Position numbers and translations under genes: made by a program. DNA of 64,000 bases from Pseudoflavitalea sp. G-6-1-2. GTDB lineage: Bacteria; Bacteroidota; Bacteroidia; Chitinophagales; Chitinophagaceae. Where the stretch lies: NCBI RefSeq assembly GCF_012927185.1, contig NZ_JABBGB010000002.1, positions 1,426,001-1,490,000 of the forward strand, in the 5' to 3' direction. The stretch's first letter is position 1, and each line of letters opens with the position of its first letter. This document shows, in pieces, positions 1-8,708 of this stretch. A model generated the notes under the pieces. That model ran no database searches. It had not been told where the DNA came from and saw only the letters and a list, made by a program, of their open reading frames with translations.

Positions 1-392
1 AGCGGAAGGCTATGATGCTGTACCAGCGCCACTATCTGTTCGCGGATATGGAAAGGCGTTGGAGTATCCTTATATAAAATTCTTCTGCTTGTTTGTGCAC
101 CCTTTCTTGCGTGCCCGCGCGAACTGATCCTTCCATCGGGCTCAAACACAGTGGTGCTGCGCTTTTCTACATCGTGCAGTAAAGCGGCGGCCCAGAGAAC
201 TTCCTGCTCCTGTGGCGACATAGCCAGATAAGCAGGCTCCTGCTGCAAAGCATCCAATACCATTTGAGTATGGATGGCAACATTTCCTTCGGCATGGAAC
301 ACAGGATCCTGCGGTGTTTCGCGCATGTCTGCTATCCATGGAAAATGCTTTTCGAGATGCTCCCATTGTTTGTTGTTACTGATGGTCCACAT
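1..392 (-). CDS. HD-domain RNA/DNA end-healing protein (HD-Pnk type), N-terminal part, truncated by window edge
   Basis: Reading from the ATG at 392 leftwards gives 130 residues with no stop before the window edge, so only the N-terminus is visible. It has HD-superfamily metal-site residues: His33 and His41 (HAEGNVAIH), His73-Asp74 (LLHDVEK), His94, and His126-His127. A strong Shine-Dalgarno (GGAGG, about 7 bases before the ATG) supports this start. It overlaps the end of the upstream RNA ligase gene by 17 bases, so the two are almost certainly co-translated. In Bacteroidota an HD domain fused to a P-loop polynucleotide kinase (HD-Pnk, studied from Runella) heals 2',3'-phosphate and 5'-OH ends. 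The ligase partner fits that, but the kinase half lies outside the window, so the HD-Pnk assignment is inference. Confidence 0.72.
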   Translation of the reverse strand, partial: MWTISNNKQWEHLEKHFPWIADMRETPQDPVFHAEGNVAIHTQMVLDALQQEPAYLAMSPQEQEVLWAAALLHDVEKRSTTVFEPDGRISSRGHARKGAQTSRRILYKDTPTPFHIREQIVALVQHHSLP

Positions 393-1086
393 ATACACCT
401 CCTTCTTGTATTAATCCGGCACGTTGCCAGTTGCGGGTCCAGTGCTGGTCTGTTTTTACGTGCCCCTTTCTTACGTATTTGAATACATTCTCTGCAAAAT
501 CATCTGTACTGTACGAGTCTGCATTGCGCGCCACCAGCCCTTCCATGGTGGCGATTGTTCCATCCAGTGCGTTTACCGGATCATAAGCTCCCGCGCCTGC
601 AACTATATCCAGCACACCTGCTTCAAACGCAGACCTGTTCTGCGGTGTGGCTATGATACTGATTTCAGGAACAGTAGGCAGATCCAGTGTGGCTGCATAG
701 AATTTAGTTTCTTCCCAGCTCAGCCATCGACCATTATCTCTGATGGCAAACACATGAAAATGATGCGTGAGTTTTCTGTAACGCAGCGAATGAATGGCGT
801 ACAGATTCTCCAGAAATATTTCGAGTGTTCCAAGATCATTTTTAATGCTCTGCCAGTACTGTCGTATGGTGGCCGTCCACGGACTCACTGTCGGTGCCGC
901 ATGCGACCTGGCAAACACGCCGTATTTTGAAAGGCAGTTATTTTCTCCATCCAGCTTTTCAGTGAATACAATGCGGGGGATCGCCTGTATCACATTCCAG
1001 TAATCGTGCTGTATGCGATCGTCGCTGGTGGTGCCGGGTGAAAAAGGAAAATGCCAGGTGCGGCCATATTTTTGTGAAATAGCCAT
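376..1086 (-). CDS. RNA ligase family protein (ATP-dependent, Rnl type)
   Basis: A 236-residue member of the covalent nucleotidyltransferase superfamily. Motif I is KLDGENN with the predicted AMP-accepting lysine at residue 44. The motif III region is HHFHVFAIRD, motif IV is EGLVAR, and motif V is FKYVRKGHVK. The length covers only the nucleotidyltransferase core with a short tail, as in compact bacterial RNA ligases. It should seal 3'-OH/5'-phosphate RNA ends using ATP. It is the first gene of a two-gene operon whose second gene is an HD end-healing protein overlapping it by 17 bases, so the pair probably heals and seals broken RNA. Substrate is unknown; tRNA damaged by ribotoxins is one possibility by analogy with phage systems. 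Confidence 0.85.
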   Translation of the reverse strand: MAISQKYGRTWHFPFSPGTTSDDRIQHDYWNVIQAIPRIVFTEKLDGENNCLSKYGVFARSHAAPTVSPWTATIRQYWQSIKNDLGTLEIFLENLYAIHSLRYRKLTHHFHVFAIRDNGRWLSWEETKFYAATLDLPTVPEISIIATPQNRSAFEAGVLDIVAGAGAYDPVNALDGTIATMEGLVARNADSYSTDDFAENVFKYVRKGHVKTDQHWTRNWQRAGLIQEGGVYVDHQ

Positions 1087-1203
1087 GTTGTGTAATTTTT
1101 AATCAGCAATAGAATACCTGTCGCAGCAGCGCTGCGATCGTAGAATGGTTAATATGCCTGATCAATTACATGGCTCAATGTTTGCAGAATTTACAAGTGG
1201 ATG

Positions 1204-1211
1204 CAAAGATA
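1204..1211 (-). promoter_or_regulatory. Candidate -7 element for the RNA ligase operon
   Basis: On the minus strand this reads TATCTTTG, a full match to the Bacteroidota -7 consensus TAnnTTTG, about 120 bases before the ligase ATG. No clear TTTG -33 element sits 19 bases upstream, so it is only a candidate. Confidence 0.35.
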
Positions 1212-1294
1212 GGTAATAACTGTAAAACGGGAAATTCCGTACCTTCCTTTCAGATCACGTACCATTAATGAAATAGCAGACCCAGGAATAACAT

Positions 1295-2293
1295 ATGAAA
1301 ACTATAATCGTAATACTGCTCCTGTGCATGAATTCCATCTCCAACGCACAATACCTGATCCCCTACAATCAGAATGGACAATTCGGACTTTGCAATACAG
1401 AAGGCGAATTGAAACTGACCCCGCAATACCAGTCTGTTGGTTTTTTCAATAAAGAGCTCAATGGCTACCTGATAGAAAAAGAATCGCGCTACGGACTGCT
1501 CGATAAAGACCTCAAACCCGTTATCCCCGCCATTTCAATAGCGCCACTGGCCAGTTCGGGTGAATGGCTGGTAGTATTTGTTTCAGAAAACGAGTTTCAT
1601 TACTATTCAAAAACAACCTTTCAGCTCGTTAATAAAAAGACGATTGGCAATCAGAATAACAGCGGCCCCGTAATGCCTTACGACCCCAATATGGCCAACA
1701 GCCCTAACTTCGGCTGGTCGAGGGAACAGGTGATGCTATTGTTCATGGAAAAGCATGGAAACAAATCAAAAGAATATCATGTAGTGGACGCTACCGGTTA
1801 TTTTCAGATCAATGAAGTGGAGGAAAACGGGAAAGGAAAACCTATCGGATTATTCCTTGCCAGAACAAAATCTTTTATGCTGAACAACGCTGACAGTGTA
1901 AGATACATTTCCGCTACCTGGGTTCCTGCAAAACAAACCTATTACGTTATTGCAAAAACTGGCCCGGAGCAATATGTGACTGATGCGAACAAAGCAATCG
2001 TTTTCCCGCGCAAGCAGTATTCCAGATTGTACATTATGCCTGAATACATCGGTTTCACTGCAGACAGCATCGATAACAAGAAAACAGCCAATTACTATAT
2101 CATCAATTCAGGTAAAGTGATCGAGAATAAATTTTCAGATTTCCGGCACACACGCACACTCACCATCGACAACAGGCGGTTCGATATTTTTTCTGTTACC
2201 ATCAATAACTATTATCAGCATAAGAGCCAGCGGGTACTTATTGGCGAAAATGGCAAACCATATTTCAGCGTAGATTTTGAATACAACAATTAA
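1295..2293 (+). CDS. Exported WG-repeat-like protein
   Basis: 332 residues starting with a typical signal peptide (hydrophobic residues 3-18, cleavage likely after SNA). The first part contains two WG/KWG-type repeats: a Gly-x-Phe-Gly-Leu unit near residues 28-32 (NGQFGLCNTEGEL) and a Tyr-Gly-Leu-Leu-Asp-Lys unit near 66-71 (SRYGLLDKDLKPVIP). The remaining 230 residues show no motif I recognise. WG-repeat proteins are common exported or periplasmic proteins of unknown role in this phylum. The start is supported by AGGA about 8 bases upstream. It is followed at 106 bases by the oxygenase gene on the same strand; no functional link is apparent. Confidence 0.6.
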   Translation: MKTIIVILLLCMNSISNAQYLIPYNQNGQFGLCNTEGELKLTPQYQSVGFFNKELNGYLIEKESRYGLLDKDLKPVIPAISIAPLASSGEWLVVFVSENEFHYYSKTTFQLVNKKTIGNQNNSGPVMPYDPNMANSPNFGWSREQVMLLFMEKHGNKSKEYHVVDATGYFQINEVEENGKGKPIGLFLARTKSFMLNNADSVRYISATWVPAKQTYYVIAKTGPEQYVTDANKAIVFPRKQYSRLYIMPEYIGFTADSIDNKKTANYYIINSGKVIENKFSDFRHTRTLTIDNRRFDIFSVTINNYYQHKSQRVLIGENGKPYFSVDFEYNN

Positions 2294-2399
2294 GGCTGAC
2301 AGCCATTGGCGTTGAATTTTTTCTGTTCGTACAAAGCCGCAAGAATCGGGTTCTTCAGCAGCAATGCAGCCGGTAATTTTATCCGCAATATTTACAACA

Positions 2400-3116
2400 A
2401 TGACGGATAATATCGAAAACAGGCTGGCTGCTCAGAACTGGCAGGCCATTACCACCGAACTCCACAACAAAGGTTTTACCATTGTAAAAAACGTACTGAC
2501 TCCCAAAGAGTGCGAATCGCTGATCGCAGATTACAACGCAGACAATACCTACCGCAAAACCATCACCATGGAGCGTTACCGTTTTGGACTCGGAGAGTAC
2601 AAGTATTTCCGGTATCCATTACCCGAAATCATCACTCAACTGAGAGAAACCGTATACGCCCAAATTGCTCCCGTTGCCAATCAGTGGATGCACGAACTGA
2701 ATCTGGAAACTAATTTTCCGTCTACACACAAAGAAATGAAGGCCCTCTGCCATAGTAACGGGCAGGATAAACCAACTGTCCTCATTCTGAAATATGGGCC
2801 AGGTGGATTCAACACACTGCATCAGGATCTGTATGGACAGGTATTCTTCCCCATGCAAATGGTATTCATGCTCGATCAGGTGGATGAAGATTATACCGGC
2901 GGAGAATTCGTGATCACCGAACAGATACCCAGAGCACAATCGAAAGCAAACGTACTAAAACCCAACAGGGGTGATATGATCATCTTCACTACCAACTTCC
3001 GGCCGGCAAAAGGAAGCAAAGGCTATTACAGAGTGAATATGAAACATGGCGTAAGTCCATTGCACAGCGGCTACAGACATAGCCTCGGCATTATCTTTCA
3101 TGATGGATTAAGTTGA
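2400..3116 (+). CDS. 2OG-Fe(II) oxygenase family protein
   Basis: 238 residues from the preferred ATG at 2400. An upstream in-frame ATG at 2364 would add 12 residues, but relatives I recall start MTD..., matching the downstream one. The Fe(II) facial triad is visible: His and Asp in LHQDLYG, and the distal His in NMKHGVSPL. The Arg in YRHSLGIIF is the likely 2-oxoglutarate ligand. Other conserved blocks are MERYRFGLGEYKYF, EDYTGGEF and NRGDMIIF. The family is annotated in databases as an oxygenase possibly acting on alkylated nucleic acid, but that role is not firmly established. A bidirectional terminator follows. Confidence 0.82.
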   Translation: MTDNIENRLAAQNWQAITTELHNKGFTIVKNVLTPKECESLIADYNADNTYRKTITMERYRFGLGEYKYFRYPLPEIITQLRETVYAQIAPVANQWMHELNLETNFPSTHKEMKALCHSNGQDKPTVLILKYGPGGFNTLHQDLYGQVFFPMQMVFMLDQVDEDYTGGEFVITEQIPRAQSKANVLKPNRGDMIIFTTNFRPAKGSKGYYRVNMKHGVSPLHSGYRHSLGIIFHDGLS

Positions 3117-3138
3117 ATATTGCACCAATCATAAAAGC

Positions 3139-3182
3139 AAAAGGACATCTGCTGAAACCAACCATCAGCAGACATCCTTTTT
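3139..3182. terminator. Bidirectional terminator between oxygenase gene and M16 peptidase gene
   Basis: Inverted repeat with arms AAAAGGACATCTGCTGA and TCAGCAGACATCCTTTT, two mismatches, nine-base loop. The A-run on the left and T-run on the right let it work for both converging transcripts. It marks the 3' end of cassette A. Confidence 0.75.
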
Positions 3183-3198
3183 GCAATTGATCATGGCC

Positions 3199-6009
3199 CT
3201 ACTTTGGCAGTAGATAGAAATCCATAAAGGGTTTCTGAGAAATAAAAGTTTTTGCTGCAACTGTCAGTCGCTCTTTGTTCAGCATGCCTAAATATCTTTC
3301 AATACTGTTCGCTTCGGCTAAATCATATCCATTCTGCAGGCTGGTCAGCAATACGGTATGCCAATACTCATTGGAACCCGCCATTTTAGTGATGCTGGCC
3401 CGACTCTCCGCAACGAACTTATTCAACTCATCTTCCGTTGGTCCCTGCTGCACCAGCTGATTCAATACCTGCTTCACTTCGTTCACCAGCTTTTTTGCAC
3501 GCAGCGGATCGCAGCTGAATCCGATACTGAAAGCATAACGGGGATCTGGATATACTGCTTTCTGTATATTCACCGAGGGTGAATAGGTAGCACTTTCCTG
3601 CGTGCGCAGGTGATCGGTGATGCGGTACTGAAGTATGGTACGCAGCGCATTCAGCTGCACATTCTCCCAGGGGGTTCCTTTGTACGTTCCGGGAATCACC
3701 ACCTGCACAGTGGCTTTGTTTTCGAGATCCTGCTTCACTTCAATAGTGTGGTCTTTGTCTGGGTAACGGAGACCAATATCCACTACTGTTTCTTTTTTAT
3801 TGAGTGCAGAAAGGCTGCCCAGATACTGTTCCACCAATGGTTTGATGGCATCCGGTTCGAAGCTTCCTGTGATCAGGAAAGTAAAATCGGCTGCATCTGC
3901 AAAACGTTCTTTGAAGATCTCCACAGCGCGTGCAGGTTTCACTGCTTCCAGTCTGGCCACCGTCATCGGCTGTTTGCGCCAGTGATTGCCGGAGAGGAAT
4001 GCATTCACGCTATCCGAAAAAATACTTCCGGGTGTCTGGCCTCGTTTTTCCAGTTCGAGTTTGGAATTGCGCAGCATGCCGGCCACTAAAGCTTCATTGA
4101 GACCGGGCTTCGTGAAATACAGATGGATGAGTTTAAGACAAGTCTCGAAATCTTTTTTGCTGCTGCCTCCGCCGATGCCTTCCGTGTATTCTGCAATAAA
4201 TGGTTGCACCTGCACCATTTTACCGGTGAGAATGGCAGACAAAGCCTGCGGGTCTAGTCCTGCTACCCCACCCTGCAATGTGATGGGCGCTGCGAGAGAA
4301 GCTGCATCATAATCCTGCTGATCATACAATGCTGTTCCCCCAAAGCTGAAGGCGTTGATGAGTATTTTATCTTCCTGAACCGGGGTTGGTTTCAGCAATA
4401 CTCTCGCGCCGTTGCTGAGTGTCCATTCGGTTACGCCGATTTCATCATGCTTTGCAGTTTGCACTACACTGCCGGGTTTAGCAGTGGGGCGTGGAAGATC
4501 GGTCAGGGTTTCGGGTTCTTTGTATTTTTCGATCTTGCTACCGGCAATGTTGGTTGACCAGTTTTTGAAGTCGGTTTCAGTTGGCAGTGCCATCTTTTCA
4601 TCGGTTGGCGCCAGCAGAATCAGGTCCTGATCCGGAAGATCGAAGAAGAGATCGATCTGTTGACTGATCGATGACAGTGTAATTTTTTCCAGCTGTTCCC
4701 GGATGGCTTTATTGAGAAATTCTTCAGAAGGCGTAGGTATATTGTTCATGAATGCCTGTGCATACTGATTGGCATAGGATTCTGAACTGATCTTTTCGCG
4801 GTTATTGTAGCGCATATTTTGCGCTTCGCCCACTGCAATCTTTGCACGCCTGAGTTCTTCTTCAGTAAATCCATATTTTTTTACACGATACAATTCCGTC
4901 ATCAGTGCAGTATATCCTCTTTCAATATCTCCGGGTAAAAAACTGATCTGTACTGTTGGGCCTCCGAGGCCTTCGGCAATAGGGCCGATACCCGCACTTG
5001 CCTGCAGAAACGGAGGATCGCTTTGCTGTTGCAGTTGCGCAATGCGTTTGCCCAGCATGGTATTGAAAAGCTGCGTACCGATACCGTTGCGAAGATCTTC
5101 ATCAGTCCGCATCTGCGATACAGTGTCTTTGCAATACAGTTGCATCGATACTGTTTTGATCTCTTCCTCACGCACCACATGAAATGTTTTTTTGCCATTC
5201 AAAGCAACAGCATGTCTGGTATGTTCAGGGGCTCCTGCAGGTTTCACCAGATCGGCAAACTGTTGTTTAATCTGCTGTTCTATTTCAGCCGGATCGAACT
5301 CTCCTACCACTACGATGGCCTGCAGATCGGGGCGGTACCAGTCTGCATAGAACCTGCGCAATACATCCGGTTTGAAAGTAGTCAGCACTTCTTCCGTTCC
5401 GATAGGGAGGCGTTGCACATGCCTTGCATTGTTGAGCAGAATGGGCAGCGTTTTTTCGCTGATGCGCTCACTGGCGCCCTTCCTCATACGTTTTTCTTCG
5501 AGTATCACGCCCCTTTCCGACTCGATATCTTCATTCACCATTTCCACACCACCCGCCCAATCGCGTAGTATCTGAATGCCGCGATTCAGGGAAGCAGTAT
5601 CACTCAGTGGAATATCCAGTTTGTACACTGTCTGATCAAATGCTGTGTAGGCATTGAGATCGGCTCCGAAGCGAACGCCCATTTTCTGCAACGCATCAAC
5701 CAGACTGTTCTTCGGAAAATGTTTCGTTCCCTTGAAAGCCATATGTTCAGTGAAGTGCGCGAGGCCGCGTTGCTCATCCGTTTCCATCAGTGAGCCCACT
5801 TTGTTCACCAGCATGAGATAGGCCTGCTGACGGGGTTCCGCATTTTTTCTGATGTAGTAGGTAAGTCCGTTGGGCAGCACGCCTGTGCGCACAGCGGTAT
5901 CTCCGGGAAGCGGCGTTACCTTTTCTTTACAGGCGCCGATCAGTGCCGCGATCATCAGAAAACAGGCGGTATACAATAGTTTTTTCGATTGTAGTTTCAT
6001 AATCTTCAT
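3199..6009 (-). CDS. M16 family zinc metallopeptidase, lipoprotein
   Basis: 936 residues with two M16 repeats. The inverted zinc motif HxxEH is at residues 85-89 (HFTEH), and the second-helix glutamate region is ESERGVILEE, so the first domain should be catalytic. The second half lacks HxxEH, as is normal for the inactive partner domain. The N-terminus carries a lipobox (LIGAC, Cys27), so it is an envelope lipoprotein, facing the periplasm or the cell surface. It starts 5 bases after the MutS-fusion stop and is the last gene of cassette A. Such clamshell peptidases degrade short unfolded peptides. Beside a SusCD pair this suggests processing of an imported or exported peptide; that is inference. 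Cassette B has no copy. Confidence 0.88.
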   Translation of the reverse strand: MKIMKLQSKKLLYTACFLMIAALIGACKEKVTPLPGDTAVRTGVLPNGLTYYIRKNAEPRQQAYLMLVNKVGSLMETDEQRGLAHFTEHMAFKGTKHFPKNSLVDALQKMGVRFGADLNAYTAFDQTVYKLDIPLSDTASLNRGIQILRDWAGGVEMVNEDIESERGVILEEKRMRKGASERISEKTLPILLNNARHVQRLPIGTEEVLTTFKPDVLRRFYADWYRPDLQAIVVVGEFDPAEIEQQIKQQFADLVKPAGAPEHTRHAVALNGKKTFHVVREEEIKTVSMQLYCKDTVSQMRTDEDLRNGIGTQLFNTMLGKRIAQLQQQSDPPFLQASAGIGPIAEGLGGPTVQISFLPGDIERGYTALMTELYRVKKYGFTEEELRRAKIAVGEAQNMRYNNREKISSESYANQYAQAFMNNIPTPSEEFLNKAIREQLEKITLSSISQQIDLFFDLPDQDLILLAPTDEKMALPTETDFKNWSTNIAGSKIEKYKEPETLTDLPRPTAKPGSVVQTAKHDEIGVTEWTLSNGARVLLKPTPVQEDKILINAFSFGGTALYDQQDYDAASLAAPITLQGGVAGLDPQALSAILTGKMVQVQPFIAEYTEGIGGGSSKKDFETCLKLIHLYFTKPGLNEALVAGMLRNSKLELEKRGQTPGSIFSDSVNAFLSGNHWRKQPMTVARLEAVKPARAVEIFKERFADAADFTFLITGSFEPDAIKPLVEQYLGSLSALNKKETVVDIGLRYPDKDHTIEVKQDLENKATVQVVIPGTYKGTPWENVQLNALRTILQYRITDHLRTQESATYSPSVNIQKAVYPDPRYAFSIGFSCDPLRAKKLVNEVKQVLNQLVQQGPTEDELNKFVAESRASITKMAGSNEYWHTVLLTSLQNGYDLAEANSIERYLGMLNKERLTVAAKTFISQKPFMDFYLLPK

Positions 6010-6014
6010 ATCAC

Positions 6015-8708
6015 TTATAGATGAGTGTTATATTCTTCTATTTCCGACAGCATATCCAGAATGCCTTCCTGCCTGATGATCACCATGCCATGGCGATCAT
6101 CTGAAATGCCATCTGCAATGGCATAGGTGTATGTAGGCAGATTGTTCTGCATCACAGTTGGCATGAATTTGAACTGAACACCTTTTGTATTGCTGCCCAG
6201 CGCTGTGCCCACTTCCACAATATGCGTGGAGATGATGAACAGGCAGCGGTTGAAAGCATGGAATGCCTGCGAGAAAGCCAGTGTGGCATCATATGCATCT
6301 TTCACATTCGTTCCTTTGAACAGTTCGTCGAACATCACGAACAATCTTTTTTGTGCCGAAACCTGTTGGGCAATATGCTTCACACGCAATACTTCTGCAT
6401 AGAAATGACTGTACCCCATGTTAAGATTATCGGCCACGTTGATGGAAGTGTACAATCCTTCCATCGGATGAAAGCGCAGTTCACGGGCAGGAACGGGAAA
6501 GCCCATATGAGCGAGGTACACACATACACCGGTAGTTTTCATCAGAGTAGATTTACCGGCCATGTTCGCTCCCGTGAGGAACATAAAATTCTGTTGTGCT
6601 CCGAAATTGATATCGTTGCCTTTTGCATTGGTGATGGCAGGATGAAAGCCACCGGTGATATGCAATTCATTCCCTTCTCCTTCAAGAGCAGCAGCAAAAG
6701 AAAGCCCCAGTTTCCGGGCAGTATTGCCTACAGCAATATATACATCCAGCTCATACAATAAATGAAGCAACTGTGCAACCAGCTTATTCATTTTGTTGAA
6801 GAGCAGTATTTCGAAATGGATCAGTTCTCTCCATGAGTAACCGGCTGCATTGCCGTACTTGTTCAATTGCAGCCGCGGGTCGTTTAGGAAATTCAACACT
6901 TCACCGATCGCTTTTTTCAATGACGGAGGTGCAATGGCTGTCCACGATGATTGGAGAAATGTCCGGACAGCAGCAAACACTTCCATGGTGGCAGACAATC
7001 CTTCCACTGCCTGTTCCATTTCTTTTTTCACTCCCATCATGGCCAGCGCCTGCCGCCTTGCTCCGCGAAAGAAAAGCTGCAATGCACCATCATACGGACG
7101 ATCCTTTACATAATCTTCCATCTGTGCAAACCTTGCGGAGCTTACAGGAAATGCCAGCGTCTGCCGGCTGAAAAACGCATAGAGGGCAGATCGTTCATTG
7201 ATAGTGCTGGCATCGGTAAGCGGATGCATGAACAGCTGATCCAGCAAACGTTCACCATCTCTGGTTCTCGTAGAGTTGAACAGACTGAAGATGGAATTCT
7301 GTTTGTACTTGCCGGGTATGTTCAGGTCTTCGAGGGTTTGATTGTCTGTCTGAAATGTTGCCTGCACAGCGGATGCCGGTGTTGTTGAAGCGTTTTGCAG
7401 CATATCCAGCATACCTTCATTCTGAATAATCAGCATGCCATGGCGGTCTGCCGTTACGCCTTCCTGAAGGGTATACGTATAACGTGGTATGGAGCCTTCC
7501 ATATAAGTTGGCATGAATACATACCGGATATTGTTGCAGCTTTTTTTCAGTTCATCCGCCGCTTCGATGATATGCGTTGATACCACAAAAAGGCTTTGCT
7601 GCTGCTTCGCAAATGCATGCGTGATGGCGATGGTGCCATCCCCTGCATCCTTCACATTGGTGCCTCTGAACAATTCGTCGAAGATCACAAAGAGGTTATG
7701 GCCCTGCCTCACCTGCTCTACGATATTCTTCACGCGCAATACTTCCGCATAGAAATGGCTATGCCCCATGTTGAGGTTATCGGCAAGATTGATGGTAGTG
7801 AAAATACCATCACGCACCGAGAACTGCATGGCCGCTGCCGGTACAGGAAATCCCATATGCGCGAGATACATGCAGATGCCGATGGTTTTCATGAAAGTGG
7901 ATTTACCCGCCATATTCGCTCCGGTCAGGAACACCACCTGCTGTCCTGGCAACAACTCGAAATTGTTACCCACTGCATTTTCCACCAACGGATGTCGCGC
8001 ATTGCGCAGCATCAGCTGCGAGATGCCTGCCGTTGCTTCGGCAAAGCAGCAATCGAGCTTTGCAGCTACATTCGCTACACAATGATATACATCTATGAGG
8101 TAGCAGTAGTGCATCAGTTTCATAACGGTGTCGCGCAGGGTAAACCGATAGAGTTTATCCAGCAGCGCCGTATCTTCAAACGATCTTTTCTTTGCAGCCG
8201 CCAGTTGCAGCGCCTGCGCAAATTCTGGATGTTCCATTTTCGACAACACCAGCGCCGTTTCCTTTTCGAGATCAGCATTGCCTTTCGGCTCATCGGACTG
8301 AATGAATGCAAACACCGATGTTACGATCTCCGAAACTGCATCCACTCCATTCACTACAAACTGATATCCGGTATCCGAACCGATGAGCGTTGTAAGCTTC
8401 CGCTTCAGGCTATTGTCCTCATGCGTTAGTCGTGTACGCGCATCCGAATTCTCCAGATACTGCCGGGCTGCATCGAACCAGATCGGCTGGTAAGGCAACT
8501 GAATTTTCTTTTGCTGAAAATGACGGAATAGGGCGCTTCTCCGATTGATATCTTCCCTGATTGACAGGGGAGCGCGGAACATCTGCTCCAGTAATTCCGC
8601 GCCCCCTGCCGTATGGGTCTGATTAAAGAACGCATAGATGGAAGGCTTTCCACTTTTGCTGAAAATGCTGATGTCGTTCAGCGTTTGCTGGTCTGTAATG
8701 AAGCTCAT
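6015..8708 (-). CDS. Tandem MutS-family ATPase fusion (two full MutS-like units in one chain)
   Basis: 897 residues made of two homologous units, about 1-440 and 452-897, joined by a Ser/Thr/Ala/Pro linker. Each unit has a helical core, an RHP/FHP box, Walker A TGANMAGKST (residues 262-271 and 712-721), a Walker B/signature segment (DELFRGT in unit 1, DELFKGT in unit 2), a STH motif, and a C-terminal DRHGM motif where MutS proteins normally have Ser-Tyr-Gly. At about 440 residues a unit has no space for the mismatch-binding and connector domains. Unit 1 matches the product of 22782-24116 and unit 2 that of 21437-22771. Its ATG overlaps the permease stop (TAATG), so translation is coupled. Probably a cytoplasmic ATPase that mimics a MutS heterodimer; function unknown, canonical mismatch repair unlikely. 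Confidence 0.85.
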   Translation of the reverse strand: MSFITDQQTLNDISIFSKSGKPSIYAFFNQTHTAGGAELLEQMFRAPLSIREDINRRSALFRHFQQKKIQLPYQPIWFDAARQYLENSDARTRLTHEDNSLKRKLTTLIGSDTGYQFVVNGVDAVSEIVTSVFAFIQSDEPKGNADLEKETALVLSKMEHPEFAQALQLAAAKKRSFEDTALLDKLYRFTLRDTVMKLMHYCYLIDVYHCVANVAAKLDCCFAEATAGISQLMLRNARHPLVENAVGNNFELLPGQQVVFLTGANMAGKSTFMKTIGICMYLAHMGFPVPAAAMQFSVRDGIFTTINLADNLNMGHSHFYAEVLRVKNIVEQVRQGHNLFVIFDELFRGTNVKDAGDGTIAITHAFAKQQQSLFVVSTHIIEAADELKKSCNNIRYVFMPTYMEGSIPRYTYTLQEGVTADRHGMLIIQNEGMLDMLQNASTTPASAVQATFQTDNQTLEDLNIPGKYKQNSIFSLFNSTRTRDGERLLDQLFMHPLTDASTINERSALYAFFSRQTLAFPVSSARFAQMEDYVKDRPYDGALQLFFRGARRQALAMMGVKKEMEQAVEGLSATMEVFAAVRTFLQSSWTAIAPPSLKKAIGEVLNFLNDPRLQLNKYGNAAGYSWRELIHFEILLFNKMNKLVAQLLHLLYELDVYIAVGNTARKLGLSFAAALEGEGNELHITGGFHPAITNAKGNDINFGAQQNFMFLTGANMAGKSTLMKTTGVCVYLAHMGFPVPARELRFHPMEGLYTSINVADNLNMGYSHFYAEVLRVKHIAQQVSAQKRLFVMFDELFKGTNVKDAYDATLAFSQAFHAFNRCLFIISTHIVEVGTALGSNTKGVQFKFMPTVMQNNLPTYTYAIADGISDDRHGMVIIRQEGILDMLSEIEEYNTHL

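Noticed and set aside
7596-8429. 277-codon open frame opposite the MutS fusion
   Set aside because: Antisense shadow of a strongly conserved ATPase; rich in His/Arg/Cys with no domain pattern.
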